Assembly: GCA_029266945.1 (NCBI GenBank)
Contig: JARIED010000019.1
Span: 1 to 64,000, forward strand
Reading direction: 5' to 3'
DNA from: Slackia sp.
Lineage (GTDB): Bacteria; Actinomycetota; Coriobacteriia; Coriobacteriales; Eggerthellaceae
DNA: 64,000 bases
Shown here: positions 1-10,523 of the stretch, one piece after another
Numbering within the stretch: position 1 is the stretch's first letter
How the letters are laid out: the number at the start of each line of letters is the position of its first letter
Made by a program: the position numbers and the translations under genes
The notes under the pieces: generated by a model
Told to the model about the DNA's origin: nothing
Database searches by the model: none
The model's input: the letters and a program-made list of their open reading frames with translations, nothing else

Positions 1-1
1 C

Positions 2-499
2 ACGATCGAAGGCAATGGGTTTTCCGCCGCATTCGACAAGCTGCACGATGGCGACACGGTGGAAATAACCTATGCCGCGCGCGTGGAAGACAAAACGCTT
101 GCGGGAACGGATGTGGTCAACACGGCCCTGTTGACGGCCGACGAACTGGACAAGCCGCTCAGCGACGACGCCGTAGTGACCGTGCCGCCCATCGAAGACG
201 ACGCGAAGCCCGCTGAAAAGCCCCACGATAAGCCTGCGGCGGCGGCGATCGCTCCCGCCGCTCCCGACAAGCCGACCGCCACTCCGCCGAGCAGTCCCGC
301 AGCGTCGGGAAAGTTCATCAAAACGGGCGACGCGACTATGACAATCGTCGCAGGAACCGTCGGCGCAGCGCTCCTTGCCGCTGCCGCGGCGGCCATCGCC
401 CTGAGGCGTAGACACGCGGGAGGGCGCACGACGCATTCGCAGGCGCTGGCGCGCGCGGCCGAATACGGTTCGACCGGAAACGACCGCATGACACGATAG
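2..499 (+). CDS. C-terminal part of a secreted/isopeptide-type surface protein (5' end outside window); Pro/Ala-rich linker, FIKTGD, TM helix, basic tail
   Basis: Frame open from base 2 (TIEGNGFSAAFDKLHDGDTVEITYAARV...); C-terminal FIKTGD-TM-RRRH tail. Confidence 0.7.
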   Translation, partial: TIEGNGFSAAFDKLHDGDTVEITYAARVEDKTLAGTDVVNTALLTADELDKPLSDDAVVTVPPIEDDAKPAEKPHDKPAAAAIAPAAPDKPTATPPSSPAASGKFIKTGDATMTIVAGTVGAALLAAAAAAIALRRRHAGGRTTHSQALARAAEYGSTGNDRMTR

Positions 500-541
500 A
501 TAGCACATGAAGCGCGACGGAATCCGCCGCGCCGAAACAAA

Positions 542-573
542 GGCCGAGAGGGCAACGAACCCTCCCGGCCTTT
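542..573 (+). terminator. probable Rho-independent terminator
   Basis: GGCCGAGAGGG-caacgaa-CCCTCCCGGCC followed by TTTC (imperfect stem). Confidence 0.5.
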
Positions 574-701
574 CATCGTTTTCGGCCGAAAGAACGAACG
601 TAATAAGGCGGCGGCAACCGAAGAACCAAACAGACGATCGTGGGGTACACTTGGCAGCAGCAAACCATCCCGCGGCCGAAGTCGTAAAAGGAGCATCGCC
701 C

Positions 702-1918
702 ATGGGCAACTGCCTCGTCGCGCAATCAGGCGGCCCCACCGCCGTTATCAACGCAAGCCTCGCCGGCGTCGTCAGGGCGAACCAGCTCAATCCCCTGTAT
801 GACCACGTCTCGGAGGCCTGCACGGCATCGAAGGCGTTTTGGACGGCAAGCTCTACGACCTCACCGACCTCAGCGCGCGCGAGCTGAAAATCTTGAAGCA
901 AACGCCCTCCAGCGCACTGGGCACCTGCCGCTACAAGCTCAAGCGGGGCGCCGACGCCGACTACCGCCGCTTGCTCGAAGTCATGGACGCCAACGATATC
1001 GAAATCATGTTCTACATCGACGGCAACGGATCGATGGACACCGTAGACGCGTTGGACAAGTGGGCCGAAAGCGTCGGCTGCAAGAAACGCTTCGTGGGCA
1101 TTCCGAAAACCGTCGACAACGATCTGGTTCCCGTCGACCACGCGCCGGGCTTTCCGAGCGCGGCGAAGATCGCAGCCCAGATCACGCATGCGACCTACCT
1201 CGACTATGCCGCCTACACGCGCCCCGAGGTATTCGTACTGGAAACCATGGGCCGCGATGCCGGCTGGTTGGCCGCAAGCTGCTGCCTTTCAGGCAACGTG
1301 GACCTACTGGTCCTACCCGAGATAGATTTCGACAAAGACGCCTTCCTGGCCGAAGCCAAGCGGAAATTCGACGAGAAGGGCGAGTGCTACATCGTGGTGA
1401 GCGAAGACGCCCACTATGCCGACGGCACCTACATTTCCGCTGGAGAGCGCACCGACGAAGGCTTCGAGCACCCCGTTTTGGGAGGCGCCGGCGCCACGAT
1501 CAAGCAGATGATCGTGGATGCGGGCATCGTGCCGCGCGGCGTGGTGCAAAACCTTTCCCGCGCGGCGCGGTCGAGCAACTTCGCCCAAAGCCTGATTGAC
1601 GTAAACGAAGCTTACGAGCTGGCCATGAGCGCCCATATGCGATCCGCCGACCCGGCCTTCACCGGATACGTGGTGGGCGTGCGCCCTCGCACGGCCGAAG
1701 AGATAGCGGCAGGCGCCTACGATGCACGCTATTTCGCCGCGCCGGCCGACCGCTTCGCCAGGCACGTGAAGCACTTCCCCTGCGAATGGATCCTTCCTCA
1801 TTACCAAGGCATCACCGAAGAGGCCTTCGCCTACTTCAAGCCGCTGGTCGAAAGCGAGCCGAAGCTGATTTACGACGGCGCCATGCCCGCCACCATCACG
1901 CCGTTCAACAAACGCTGA
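702..1918 (+). pseudogene. PPi-dependent phosphofructokinase-like, broken by a single-base frameshift near 810
   Basis: MGNCLVAQSGGPTAVINASLAGVV in one frame, GGLHGIEGVLDGKLYDL...GIPKTVDNDL...MGRDAGWLAAS in the next; junction GTC-T|C-GGAGGC consistent with a lost base in a Tyr codon. Confidence 0.75.
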
Positions 1919-1962
1919 TAGAACGCGCATCGTCGACGAGCGGCCACGTCGCCAAATGGCGG

Positions 1963-3231
1963 CTACATCACCTGATGTCTGCGGAAGAACACCGCCGCAA
2001 GCGGCAGGCACGCCGCGAACAGCACGCCGTATACAAGCGCCTGCATACCCACGAGGTCGATTACGAAGCCGCCGAAGGGATACGACATATACTGCCAGAA
2101 CATGAAAGGCGCCGCCAAGCCGCTCGTCGGGAAAAGCGCGCTGAGGCGCATAAGAGCCCCGACGCCGCCCGTGGGTATCATGCCCGTCAGAAGAACAAGC
2201 GCCACATCGATGGCAAACACCGAGAGCATGGAGCGCATCACCGACGAAAGCAGCAGCGTCAGGCCCGCGAATCCGAGCGTCATCAGGTAGGCGATGCCCG
2301 TCATGGTCGCAGCCGCCTGCGCCATGGTCAGGGCATACGGCGACGAAACCGCGCTTATCTGAATGGGCAGTTCGGCGCCGCCCGCACCGTGCGCGCCGAG
2401 CGATACGACGAAAACAATGCCGGCGCACAGCGCGAAATACGCCGTTGCAAACAAAAAAGCCGCGACAAGCTTCGCCGCCACCAACCTTGAGCGTCCATAG
2501 CGCGACGACAGAATAACGCTGTCGGTGCGCTCCTGGTATTCCGCCGCGAACATCGGCGCCAGCGCCACGCACACGGCGATCATCGCGAACGCCAGAAAGC
2601 CCATGCAATCCATGATGTTTTCCCAGCCGCCCGCATAGCCGTACGCGATCGGCGTAGAAACTTCGGCCTGCTTTTGCGTCCAATAAGCACGCTCGGTCTC
2701 GGAATACGTCCATGCGCCGCCTTGGCCGTCATCAAGGATCGACTGGGTTTTCTGCGCGAGCGCCTCATAAAACGGAGTCTCGGGCGAAGGACCCAGCAGA
2801 GCCGACACCTGGATGGGCTCTTTGCCACCCGAATTCCACGCACTGAACAGCCACGGCCAATACCCCGAGCCGTACAGCTCACGCGCGCCCTGTTCGCCAT
2901 ATGCCGTTCGCACCGCATCGTAGGCCGCCGCATCGCTCATAGCCGCCACTTCTTTGGGGTCGAGTTGGGAAAACGCCATGTCGAAATACGCAGCCGTCTC
3001 GGCCTCGATACGCTCGTCGGTCAAAACGCCCGCACGGGCCTCGGCGTTCGCTTGGCGCTGATAGATCGCATCGAGCCCCGAAAGAATCTCGTCGGTGTTG
3101 CTCGTGGTTTTCGTCTGCAGCACATTCAGCGCCATAATCGCGCATAGCACGGCAACAATCGCCAAGCATGTATACCGCGTCGATTTACGCGCGACAATCT
3201 TCTTGAGCTCGAATTTCACCAGGTCGAACAT
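1963..3231 (-). CDS. ABC transporter permease (ABC-2 type)
   Basis: MFDLVKFELKKIVARKSTRY..., large extracytoplasmic loop plus multiple TM segments; adjacent to ATPase. Confidence 0.8.
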   Translation of the reverse strand: MFDLVKFELKKIVARKSTRYTCLAIVAVLCAIMALNVLQTKTTSNTDEILSGLDAIYQRQANAEARAGVLTDERIEAETAAYFDMAFSQLDPKEVAAMSDAAAYDAVRTAYGEQGARELYGSGYWPWLFSAWNSGGKEPIQVSALLGPSPETPFYEALAQKTQSILDDGQGGAWTYSETERAYWTQKQAEVSTPIAYGYAGGWENIMDCMGFLAFAMIAVCVALAPMFAAEYQERTDSVILSSRYGRSRLVAAKLVAAFLFATAYFALCAGIVFVVSLGAHGAGGAELPIQISAVSSPYALTMAQAAATMTGIAYLMTLGFAGLTLLLSSVMRSMLSVFAIDVALVLLTGMIPTGGVGALMRLSALFPTSGLAAPFMFWQYMSYPFGGFVIDLVGMQALVYGVLFAACLPLAAVFFRRHQVM

Positions 3232-3233
3232 GG

Positions 3234-4187
3234 CTACCTCCTTCCGCCGAACAGGCCGTTTTTACGAGCATGGCGCCCTTCCGGCACCTCGCCGAAACCG
3301 CCGCCCGCCATGCCGGCGCCCGCATCGTCTTTGAACGTGTACAGGTACAGATCCTCCAACGTCGGCTCGACGGAGACCGCGCCCGCCACGGGCGCCTCGT
3401 CGGCTGCCACGCGTACCACCGCTCCGCCGTCGGACGTGTAATGCACGTTGCACACGCACGCGGAAGCCGAAAGCCCATCGGCCTGGCGCGACGAAACGCG
3501 GCATTCCCACACTTTGCCCGCCACGGACGACACCACCGCATCGGGGCGCCCGCGCAGCACGAAGCGGCCGGCCTTCATCACCAGAATGTCATCGGCGATG
3601 TATTCCACGTCGGACACGATATGCGTGGAAAGCAGCACGATCTTGTCCTGCGAGAACCCCGAAATCAGATTCCTGAAACGCACGCGCTCTTTCGGATCGA
3701 GGCCGGCCGTCGGCTCGTCGAGAACCAAAACCGTCGGATCGTTAATCACGGCCTGCGCGATGCCCAGCCGCTGTTTCATGCCACCCGAAAACGTGCGCAC
3801 CTTGGCCTCCGCATGGGCGGCAAGGCCCACTTCCTCAAGCAGCTCGGCGCAACGCAGCTTGGCCGCGCAGCGGTCGATGCCCTTCAGCGCGGCCATGTAC
3901 ATCATGAAATCCATCGCCGTGAAATCGGGGTAGTATCCGAAATCCTGCGGAAGGTATCCCAGCATGGCACGGTATTCGTCACCCATACGCGCGATGTCCG
4001 CGCCGTCGAACGCGATGCGGCCCGCGCTGGGCTTGAGCACGTCGCACACCATGCGCATGAGCGTGGTCTTGCCGGCGCCGTTCGCGCCCAGCAGGCCGTA
4101 CACGCCAGGGCACAGCGTCGCCGACACGTCGTGCACGACGGGCTTTTCCGCAAACCGCTTGGTCAGATTTTCAAGGGAAAGCTCCAC
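3234..4187 (-). CDS. ABC transporter ATP-binding protein
   Basis: Walker A GANGAGKTT, signature FSGGMKQRLG, Walker B VLVLDEPTAGLD. Confidence 0.92.
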   Translation of the reverse strand: MELSLENLTKRFAEKPVVHDVSATLCPGVYGLLGANGAGKTTLMRMVCDVLKPSAGRIAFDGADIARMGDEYRAMLGYLPQDFGYYPDFTAMDFMMYMAALKGIDRCAAKLRCAELLEEVGLAAHAEAKVRTFSGGMKQRLGIAQAVINDPTVLVLDEPTAGLDPKERVRFRNLISGFSQDKIVLLSTHIVSDVEYIADDILVMKAGRFVLRGRPDAVVSSVAGKVWECRVSSRQADGLSASACVCNVHYTSDGGAVVRVAADEAPVAGAVSVEPTLEDLYLYTFKDDAGAGMAGGGFGEVPEGRHARKNGLFGGRR

Positions 4188-4196
4188 GGTTTCCTC

Positions 4197-5105
4197 CTAT
4201 CGGTTGATGAACGACGAATCGAACAAGAGCATGCACGGCGAAGCGGCCGCATCGGCCAGCCACGCCCGAGCTTCGCACCCCGACCAGACCGCAGCAGCGG
4301 CGGCAGCGGCGGCCCACACCCACACGGCGGCCTGGTCGTACACGCCCGGCATCTTCGCCACCAGGAAATACGCAGCCGCCGAAACGGCAACGCCCCAGGC
4401 CGCGGCCGCCACGAGCGCCGATACGCCTTCAATGCGACGCGCGGCCGCCAGGCATCCGGCAACCGTGACGCAATACGGCGCGAACGCATGCAGCAACGTG
4501 ACGGGCGCCCCCGCGGCAGGATCGACGAACGAGCCGACCAGCGCAACGGCGGCAAAGCCGACGGCATTCGAACAGGCCAGAACCGCCATGCGCGCCACTG
4601 CGACCGACCGGGCGTCATGCATGCACGAACGCTCCAGCTCGACGATGCCGCACATGCGCGATGCCGCCATGTCGGGCAAGCCGCACACGGCAATCGCCGC
4701 GCCCGCCAAGCAGGCATACAACCCCGATGCCGCATGTTCTCCCCCGGCGTTCCACAGCAGAACCACCACGAGCACCGTGCACGCCTGCAAAACCCATGCG
4801 CGCGCACCCATGAAGCGGGCCTGCACCGCCACGAACCACGCCGCCTCGGAAACAGCGCGAGCGCACGCCGAAAACGTCGGCCGCGCGACGCGGACAGGCG
4901 ACATCTCGGCGCGCAGGCAGCACGCTTCATCAGCGGCGGCGCGCTCGGCGCGCATGTTCCGGACCTCTTCGACGACCGCTGAGACAACGGCACGCTCGGA
5001 CGCTTCGTCGGCAGCAGGACGCTGCGCGCGGTAATAGGCGCACAAGGCGTCTTCGGCCTGACCAGAAAGCAGAGCACCGTGTTTTTCTTTGTTGAAAGAC
5101 CTCAT
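4197..5105 (-). CDS. Polytopic membrane protein of sigma/ABC operon
   Basis: MRSFNKEKHGALLSGQ..., several hydrophobic helices; ATGA overlap with upstream sigma gene. Confidence 0.65.
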   Translation of the reverse strand: MRSFNKEKHGALLSGQAEDALCAYYRAQRPAADEASERAVVSAVVEEVRNMRAERAAADEACCLRAEMSPVRVARPTFSACARAVSEAAWFVAVQARFMGARAWVLQACTVLVVVLLWNAGGEHAASGLYACLAGAAIAVCGLPDMAASRMCGIVELERSCMHDARSVAVARMAVLACSNAVGFAAVALVGSFVDPAAGAPVTLLHAFAPYCVTVAGCLAAARRIEGVSALVAAAAWGVAVSAAAYFLVAKMPGVYDQAAVWVWAAAAAAAAVWSGCEARAWLADAAASPCMLLFDSSFINR

Positions 5106-5611
5106 GAAAGCCCTCCGTCCGATTCGAAGGAGTAGGCGTCGCGCACCTGCGCGAGCGCACGCTTGAGCAACCTGTTCATCGCGAACCGCGATATTCCCAT
5201 GACCAGCGCGGCCTCGACCACGCCGAGCCCCTGGTCGAAGCGAAGCTCGATCGCCTCGCGCTCGTCGGGGGCAAGCCGCGCCAGCACCGATTCCATCTCG
5301 ACGGGATACGCGTCGCAAGCCCGCGGCGCCGAAGCTTCGTCCAATTCGACGAACTGCGGCCTGCGCGAGCACGACCGGGCGGCATCTGCGCACAGGTTTC
5401 GCGCGATGGTCAGCAGAAGCGCGAGCGGTTTGCCGCGCTCGTCGTAGGCGCCGGCGCTGCGCACGAACCGCAAGAATGCTTCCTGCGCAATATCATCGGC
5501 GGCATCGCGAACGGGCGCGTGGCGCCTGCAGTACGCCAGCACGTCTTCGTAATGCTGCTCGACGATACGCCCGGCCGCGGCGTCGTCGAGCGTTGCTTCA
5601 TGGCTCCTCAA
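5102..5611 (-). CDS. ECF-type RNA polymerase sigma factor
   Basis: DDIAQEAFLRFVRS region 2 and ELRFDQGLGVVEAALVMGIS...NRLLKRAL region 4-like. Confidence 0.85.
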   Translation of the reverse strand: MRSHEATLDDAAAGRIVEQHYEDVLAYCRRHAPVRDAADDIAQEAFLRFVRSAGAYDERGKPLALLLTIARNLCADAARSCSRRPQFVELDEASAPRACDAYPVEMESVLARLAPDEREAIELRFDQGLGVVEAALVMGISRFAMNRLLKRALAQVRDAYSFESDGGLS

Positions 5612-5855
5612 GCGTTTCTCACCTCCTATCCCCTTTAACGACGGCGACGCGCAGAATGTGCGCGCAGGCCTGGAAAAACTTCATTCGCTTCCGGCGGACT
5701 TTGACACCGCACGCGTCGAAAATCAATGCGACGAAGAGAGCGGCTTCGAGCAGTGCAACAAAGCGCCTGGTCGAAGCCGAAAACGAAACAAGGCGCCCCG
5801 AAGGACGCCTTGTCGGCATGCAATTCGCGCCATTACGGAATTCGCGGCGGGCGCG

Positions 5856-6608
5856 CTACTCCTCGCACACGGCCCACACGCGGGCGGGAAGGCCCGATGC
5901 GCCTTCGATGCGCGGCCAGGCCACGAACACGATGGCACCCGCAGGCGGCACCTTGTCCAGGTTCGCAATAACCTCCACCTGCAAGTGGCACGTATCGAGC
6001 ACGTAGCGTTCCACCGCCAAGTCGTCGGCCTCTGCAGCAAGGTACGACGCATCGGTGTCGAAGGTCTCGTGGCCGTTCATGGCCACGCCGCGCTCTTCGA
6101 ACAAGAACTTCAGCGTTTCGATCGACCAGCCGGGGCAATGCTCGCCGCCATCTTCGTCCAGGTTGCACAAGGCATCGTAGTTCGGCCAGCGCTTGTACCA
6201 GTCGGTACGCAGCGCGACGAACGCACCCTCGGGAATGCGGCCGTATTCGGCTTCATAGGCAAGAACGTCATCGATGGTCACGGCGTAATCGGGGTTTTCG
6301 GCGGCCTTCGCGGAAATGTCGATCACGCACAGCGGATAGGCGCTCTGCTCCACGCCGAACTCCTCAGCGGCAGGGCGGCCTGGCATGAAGTGCATGGGAA
6401 AATCGACATGCGTGCCGAACTGACCAGGGAATTTATAAGTGTGAATGCGGCACGAAAGCATTTCCTCGTCGTAATCGAACACGGTCTTGCACAGCTCCAC
6501 CGAGCCGTCGGGGATGCCGCCCCAATACGGGCTTTCGTTCGTCAGCGGATGGGTCAGATCGACCCAACGGCAGCGCTTCAACTTCTCAAGATCGCCCCAC
6601 AAGCTCAT
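5856..6608 (-). CDS. Cyclase family protein (kynurenine formamidase-like metal hydrolase)
   Basis: WVDLTHPLTNESPYW...FGTHVDFPMHF...TDWYKRW motifs. Confidence 0.85.
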   Translation of the reverse strand: MSLWGDLEKLKRCRWVDLTHPLTNESPYWGGIPDGSVELCKTVFDYDEEMLSCRIHTYKFPGQFGTHVDFPMHFMPGRPAAEEFGVEQSAYPLCVIDISAKAAENPDYAVTIDDVLAYEAEYGRIPEGAFVALRTDWYKRWPNYDALCNLDEDGGEHCPGWSIETLKFLFEERGVAMNGHETFDTDASYLAAEADDLAVERYVLDTCHLQVEVIANLDKVPPAGAIVFVAWPRIEGASGLPARVWAVCEE

Positions 6609-7033
6609 GATGCCTCCTTACGCACCCGATCGACGCGACCGCCGGCCGATCCGCATGGTGAAGCGAGCCGGGCGGGCGTCGAAAAAGGCGCGCCGCCCTT
6701 TACAGCGCGCCTGAACTATCGCCCACTATTGTGACGTATCGAAAGAAAAGTTGCACGCGAAACAAGGCACGCGTGCATGATGCCTGCCGCTGCCGCGCGG
6801 GCGAACCGAATGCGTGCAACGAAACAGGGGCTTCGAAGGCAGCGCAGGATACGTTTTGCGGCGCCAGCCGAATGAGCACGCGGAGCAACCCCGACGTGCT
6901 TCCCGCCGCCATTCGCGACCTTGCAACGCCGACCCAATACACAAGCGCCAACGACTTCGACGAAACAGCCGAGCATACATGTTTCAGCCAAAGGGCCCAG
7001 CAGAAAGAGCGTGGAATGATGCCGGCCGAAAAA

Positions 7034-7062
7034 AATCGACCCCCTACGTACGGGGGTCGATT
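7034..7062 (-). terminator. Rho-independent terminator
   Basis: AATCGACCCCC-7 nt-GGGGGTCGATT, T run on the minus strand. Confidence 0.8.
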
Positions 7063-7084
7063 GCCATTCGAAAGCCCTGAAACG

Positions 7085-9172
7085 CTATTCGTACATCGCG
7101 TTGATGAAGCGCATCACGACCGCGGACGCCTCGGCGCGGGTGGCGACGTCGTTCGGATCGAGCAGGCCGCCGTAGCCGTCGACCACGCCCGCGGCCTCGC
7201 CCCAGGCCGCGGCGTCCTCGAACCACAGGCCCTCCGCGTCGGCCGCGGGCTTGACCGGGTCGATGGGCAGGGTCGCCGCGCCGTCGGCGGCGGCCTTGTC
7301 GGAGACGGTCGCCTCGGCGGAGAACGTACCGCCCGTAATGGAAATCATCACTCCGTTCTTAGAGCCGGGAGACAGCTCGATGCCGCCGAACGAACCGCTG
7401 CCCGCAATAGACAAGCTCGCCTTCGCAGCGTCCGCACTGTCGCATACGACCACACCAGCCACATTGCCCGTGAAACCCTCGTCGAACGTGACGCTCACGC
7501 CGTCCCCGTAACCGCCCGATTTCCAGTAGCAGACATCGAGCGCCTTGACGGTGGAAGACGAAGCGAAGATGTTCGTCGCGCCCTTCATGACGACGATGCC
7601 GTTGTTGAAGCTCAGCGCATAATCCTCGCCGCCGACCTGGTTCGTGGGGTCAACCGTCAAGTTCTCGAAAGTCACGTTCGCATAGTTCTGGAAAATGCGC
7701 TTGATATTTTTCGCACCCTCCGCGACAGCGATAGCGCCGTTCTTGAACGTGAGGTTCGAATCTTTTAGAAGCTGGAAGGCGTTCGTCTGGGCATCAGGCG
7801 AACCCGCACCAGGGTCGTTCACGACATAGCGGTGTCCGCCGAAATCGAGTGTGAAATCCCTACCGCTCGGCACAGCAATTCCCTGCGCGTCAAGAATATC
7901 GGCCTGAAGGTAGACGGCTTCTCCCTTGCCCACGCCAATATTGCCCGCGGCAGGATCGATGAACGCCTGGAGCGCTCCGAAAGAACCTGGATAGAATGAT
8001 TTGGTGCCATCCTGGTTATATGCGTATTCATATGTAAGGTAGTCGACGGGCTTCACGTCGGCAGGAGTTTCGTCCCAAACCCAATACGCCACGGCTCGCT
8101 GACCGACAGGCAAAATAATGGGCGCAGCCGCTGTGTCGATCGAAGCAACCTTGTTCTGGCCCATGGTGAATCGATCGTTCGAAAGATCGAGCGGCGCAGC
8201 GGCAGAACCCCTCACCTGAATATAGTGAGCGAAGGTGTCGAACTTGAACTCGTTGCCCGACACATTCGCGCCCGCAGCCCTCTGGAAGAAAAAACGAGCC
8301 AGCATTATCGAATGTATTGCCTGTAATGACGAAGCCCGTTGCATCGCCATCGCTGGCACTCGTGATGCACGTGGCTTCACCGCCCGGCCCGCCCGTCGGT
8401 GCGGGGCTGACACTGAAAACAGAGTTCTCAAAATGGGAGTCCTTGACGGTCACCTTTCCGTTGATGTTCAGCAGCATGGTGCGGGATGCGCCCTTGAACA
8501 TGCTGCGATCGAACGTAAGACTGCCCTGCGAACCCTGGCCGTTCATATACAAACCGTACGACCACTGCGATGCGTCATACTGAACGCCATTATTCTGCGC
8601 ATCGTTGGTGAACAAGCAGTCGACAATCGCAATCGCCGCGTTATTCCCGCTCAAAACATGCGAAGCGGTATCGTTGTATGCGGCCGTAAGCGGATATTTC
8701 ACTGTGACGTCATTCATCGCGATGTTCGTACCTGCGGCCGCGTTGCCGACCGTCAAAACTTCCGAATTGACGGAAGTCAACGTGAGATTCCGCAAAGTGC
8801 CCTACCCAACTTGGTGTGGCCGCTGATGGCGTACTTACCCTGGCCGTCCACGACGACATCTTTGTCGATGGCCACGCTCTCGACCGCATCGCCCTCGAGA
8901 ACGATCGTCGACCCATCGGTCGCAGCAGCAAGGGCGGCGGCGAGGCTCGTATAGATAGCGCCTTCCTGAACGCCCGCAGGGTCAACCGTCAGCGTAATGT
9001 CGGCCTCCACCGAGGGCGCCTCCATATCGCTCGGAGCCGATGCGCCGTTTTCCACACCCAGCTGCACCTATCCGGCTTCTTCCGCAAGCGCGGTCGCGGG
9101 CACCGCCGTCGGGACTAACGCTGCGGAAAGCAGCACCGCCATACCGAGATTCATCGCTTTCTTCTGTTCCAT
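7085..9172 (-). pseudogene. Secreted parallel beta-helix/SLH-type surface protein, disrupted by an amber stop and two frameshifts
   Basis: Signal peptide MEQKKAMNLGMAVLLSAALVPTAVPATALAEEAG, TAG at 9068-9070, frame changes near 8800-8812 and at A6 8289-8294; C-term AAGVVDGYGGLLDPNDVATRAEASAVVMRFI SLH-like. Confidence 0.8.
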
Positions 9173-9250
9173 ATTTCATTTTCCCCTCGTCGTCGCGACC
9201 GGACGTGCAAACAAGCAACCATCATGATGAATTCGCTGTCATTTACAACA

Positions 9251-9272
9251 AAAGCGGGCCGAAGCCCGCTTT
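9251..9272 (-). terminator. Rho-independent terminator
   Basis: AAAGCGGGC-CGAA-GCCCGCTTT perfect hairpin. Confidence 0.7.
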
Positions 9273-9353
9273 GCACGTCCGATCAACGCAAGACCGTGCG
9301 CCGTAGCGCAACGCAGCCGCAAAAGAAGAGCGCTACTTCGCCGCTAAAACGCC

Positions 9354-9599
9354 CTAGTCCTCGATCGCCAGCTTGAGAGCCTGCGCAAGCTGGTCCGGGC
9401 AGCTGGTCGCGCGCGGGCCGCACGTAGTTCCCTCAAGCAGTTCGGCCACGCGCTCGGCAGGCATCCCCTCGACAAGCTTGCCGATGCCTTTAAGGTTGCC
9501 GTTGCAACCGCCTTCGAAGCTCACGTTGCGCACCGTTCCATCGACCACGTCGAACTGGATGGAGCGAGCGCACGTTCCGCGCGTTTTATACGAATACAT
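9354..9599 (-). CDS. TSCPD domain-containing protein (TIGR03905-like)
   Basis: CARSIQFDVVDGTVRNVSFEGGCNGNLKGIGKLVEG...CGPRATSCPDQLAQAL. Confidence 0.9.
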   Translation of the reverse strand: MYSYKTRGTCARSIQFDVVDGTVRNVSFEGGCNGNLKGIGKLVEGMPAERVAELLEGTTCGPRATSCPDQLAQALKLAIED

Positions 9600-9718
9600 G
9601 GTTCTCCCTTCGATTCATCGGCACATCCTCTGGCGCGCCGCTTTTCCTTTTAGAGCCCGCAACACCACGCCACAGAAGACGGTCGACACGCCGTTCACGC
9701 CGCACAATGCCCTGCGCC

Positions 9719-10405
9719 CTACACGCTATAAGACCAGTCAGCGCCTTCGGCCCACAGCCCGCGTTCGCTGTGATACGCATCCAGCTGCAACGCCCTAAAA
9801 ATGTTGAAATACGCATCGTCGGGCTTGAACTTGTGCGCCATGGCGTACCCGTCAGTCAGCATGCGACCGTTTAGCATCTTCGCCTTGATTTCGTTCACGT
9901 CAGTGAAGCTGTTCGGCTTCACGCTCCAAACGAACCGTAAAAGATCGCCGTCCTTGTCCGCATTCGATGTGTCTTTCTGCAGATACACAAGATCGCCCAC
10001 ATGCACGATGGAGGCGAGATGCTTGGCGGATCGTTCGCCTTCGGGCGTATTCTTCTTCGGGTCGTCGTTCGCGGCCTCGGGCGTATTGATGCCCGTCAGC
10101 CGAACCATATAGGCGGTGTCTCCGATATCGACCCACAGCGTATCACCGTCGACGATTTCGATCACCTGCGCCTCTTCGAGCTTGGTTGAAACCGTATGGC
10201 GCAAGCCCACCGACGCCACCTGATCACCCGGCGCAAGCGCCGCCACGGCCCGCTGATTGGCAAGATGGTTCGCCGAAAGCACCTGGTCGGTCAAAACCTC
10301 CGAGGGAATGAAGGCCTTTCCGCTTGCGAACGACAGCACGACGCCGACCACCAGCACCATTGCGGCGGCCATGGACTTCTGCTGTGTAGGAGTCAATCGC
10401 GACAT
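9719..10405 (-). CDS. Membrane-anchored thermonuclease (SNase-like) family protein
   Basis: VIEIVDGDTLWVDI...VRLTGINTPE...GERSAKHLASIV; N-terminal TM. Confidence 0.85.
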   Translation of the reverse strand: MSRLTPTQQKSMAAAMVLVVGVVLSFASGKAFIPSEVLTDQVLSANHLANQRAVAALAPGDQVASVGLRHTVSTKLEEAQVIEIVDGDTLWVDIGDTAYMVRLTGINTPEAANDDPKKNTPEGERSAKHLASIVHVGDLVYLQKDTSNADKDGDLLRFVWSVKPNSFTDVNEIKAKMLNGRMLTDGYAMAHKFKPDDAYFNIFRALQLDAYHSERGLWAEGADWSYSV

Positions 10406-10523
10406 GCCTGGATTATAATCGGCGGGACGTACACGCGACAGGTCACACCGAAACCGCACGCCAATGCCATATCACCGCGCTCGAGCGGCATCCCGAAAAC
10501 ACCGACCGACGAAGGAGGCGCAC

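Noticed and set aside
5619-5819. Small minus-strand ORF upstream of the sigma factor
   Set aside because: No homology cues or RBS support; probably the promoter region.
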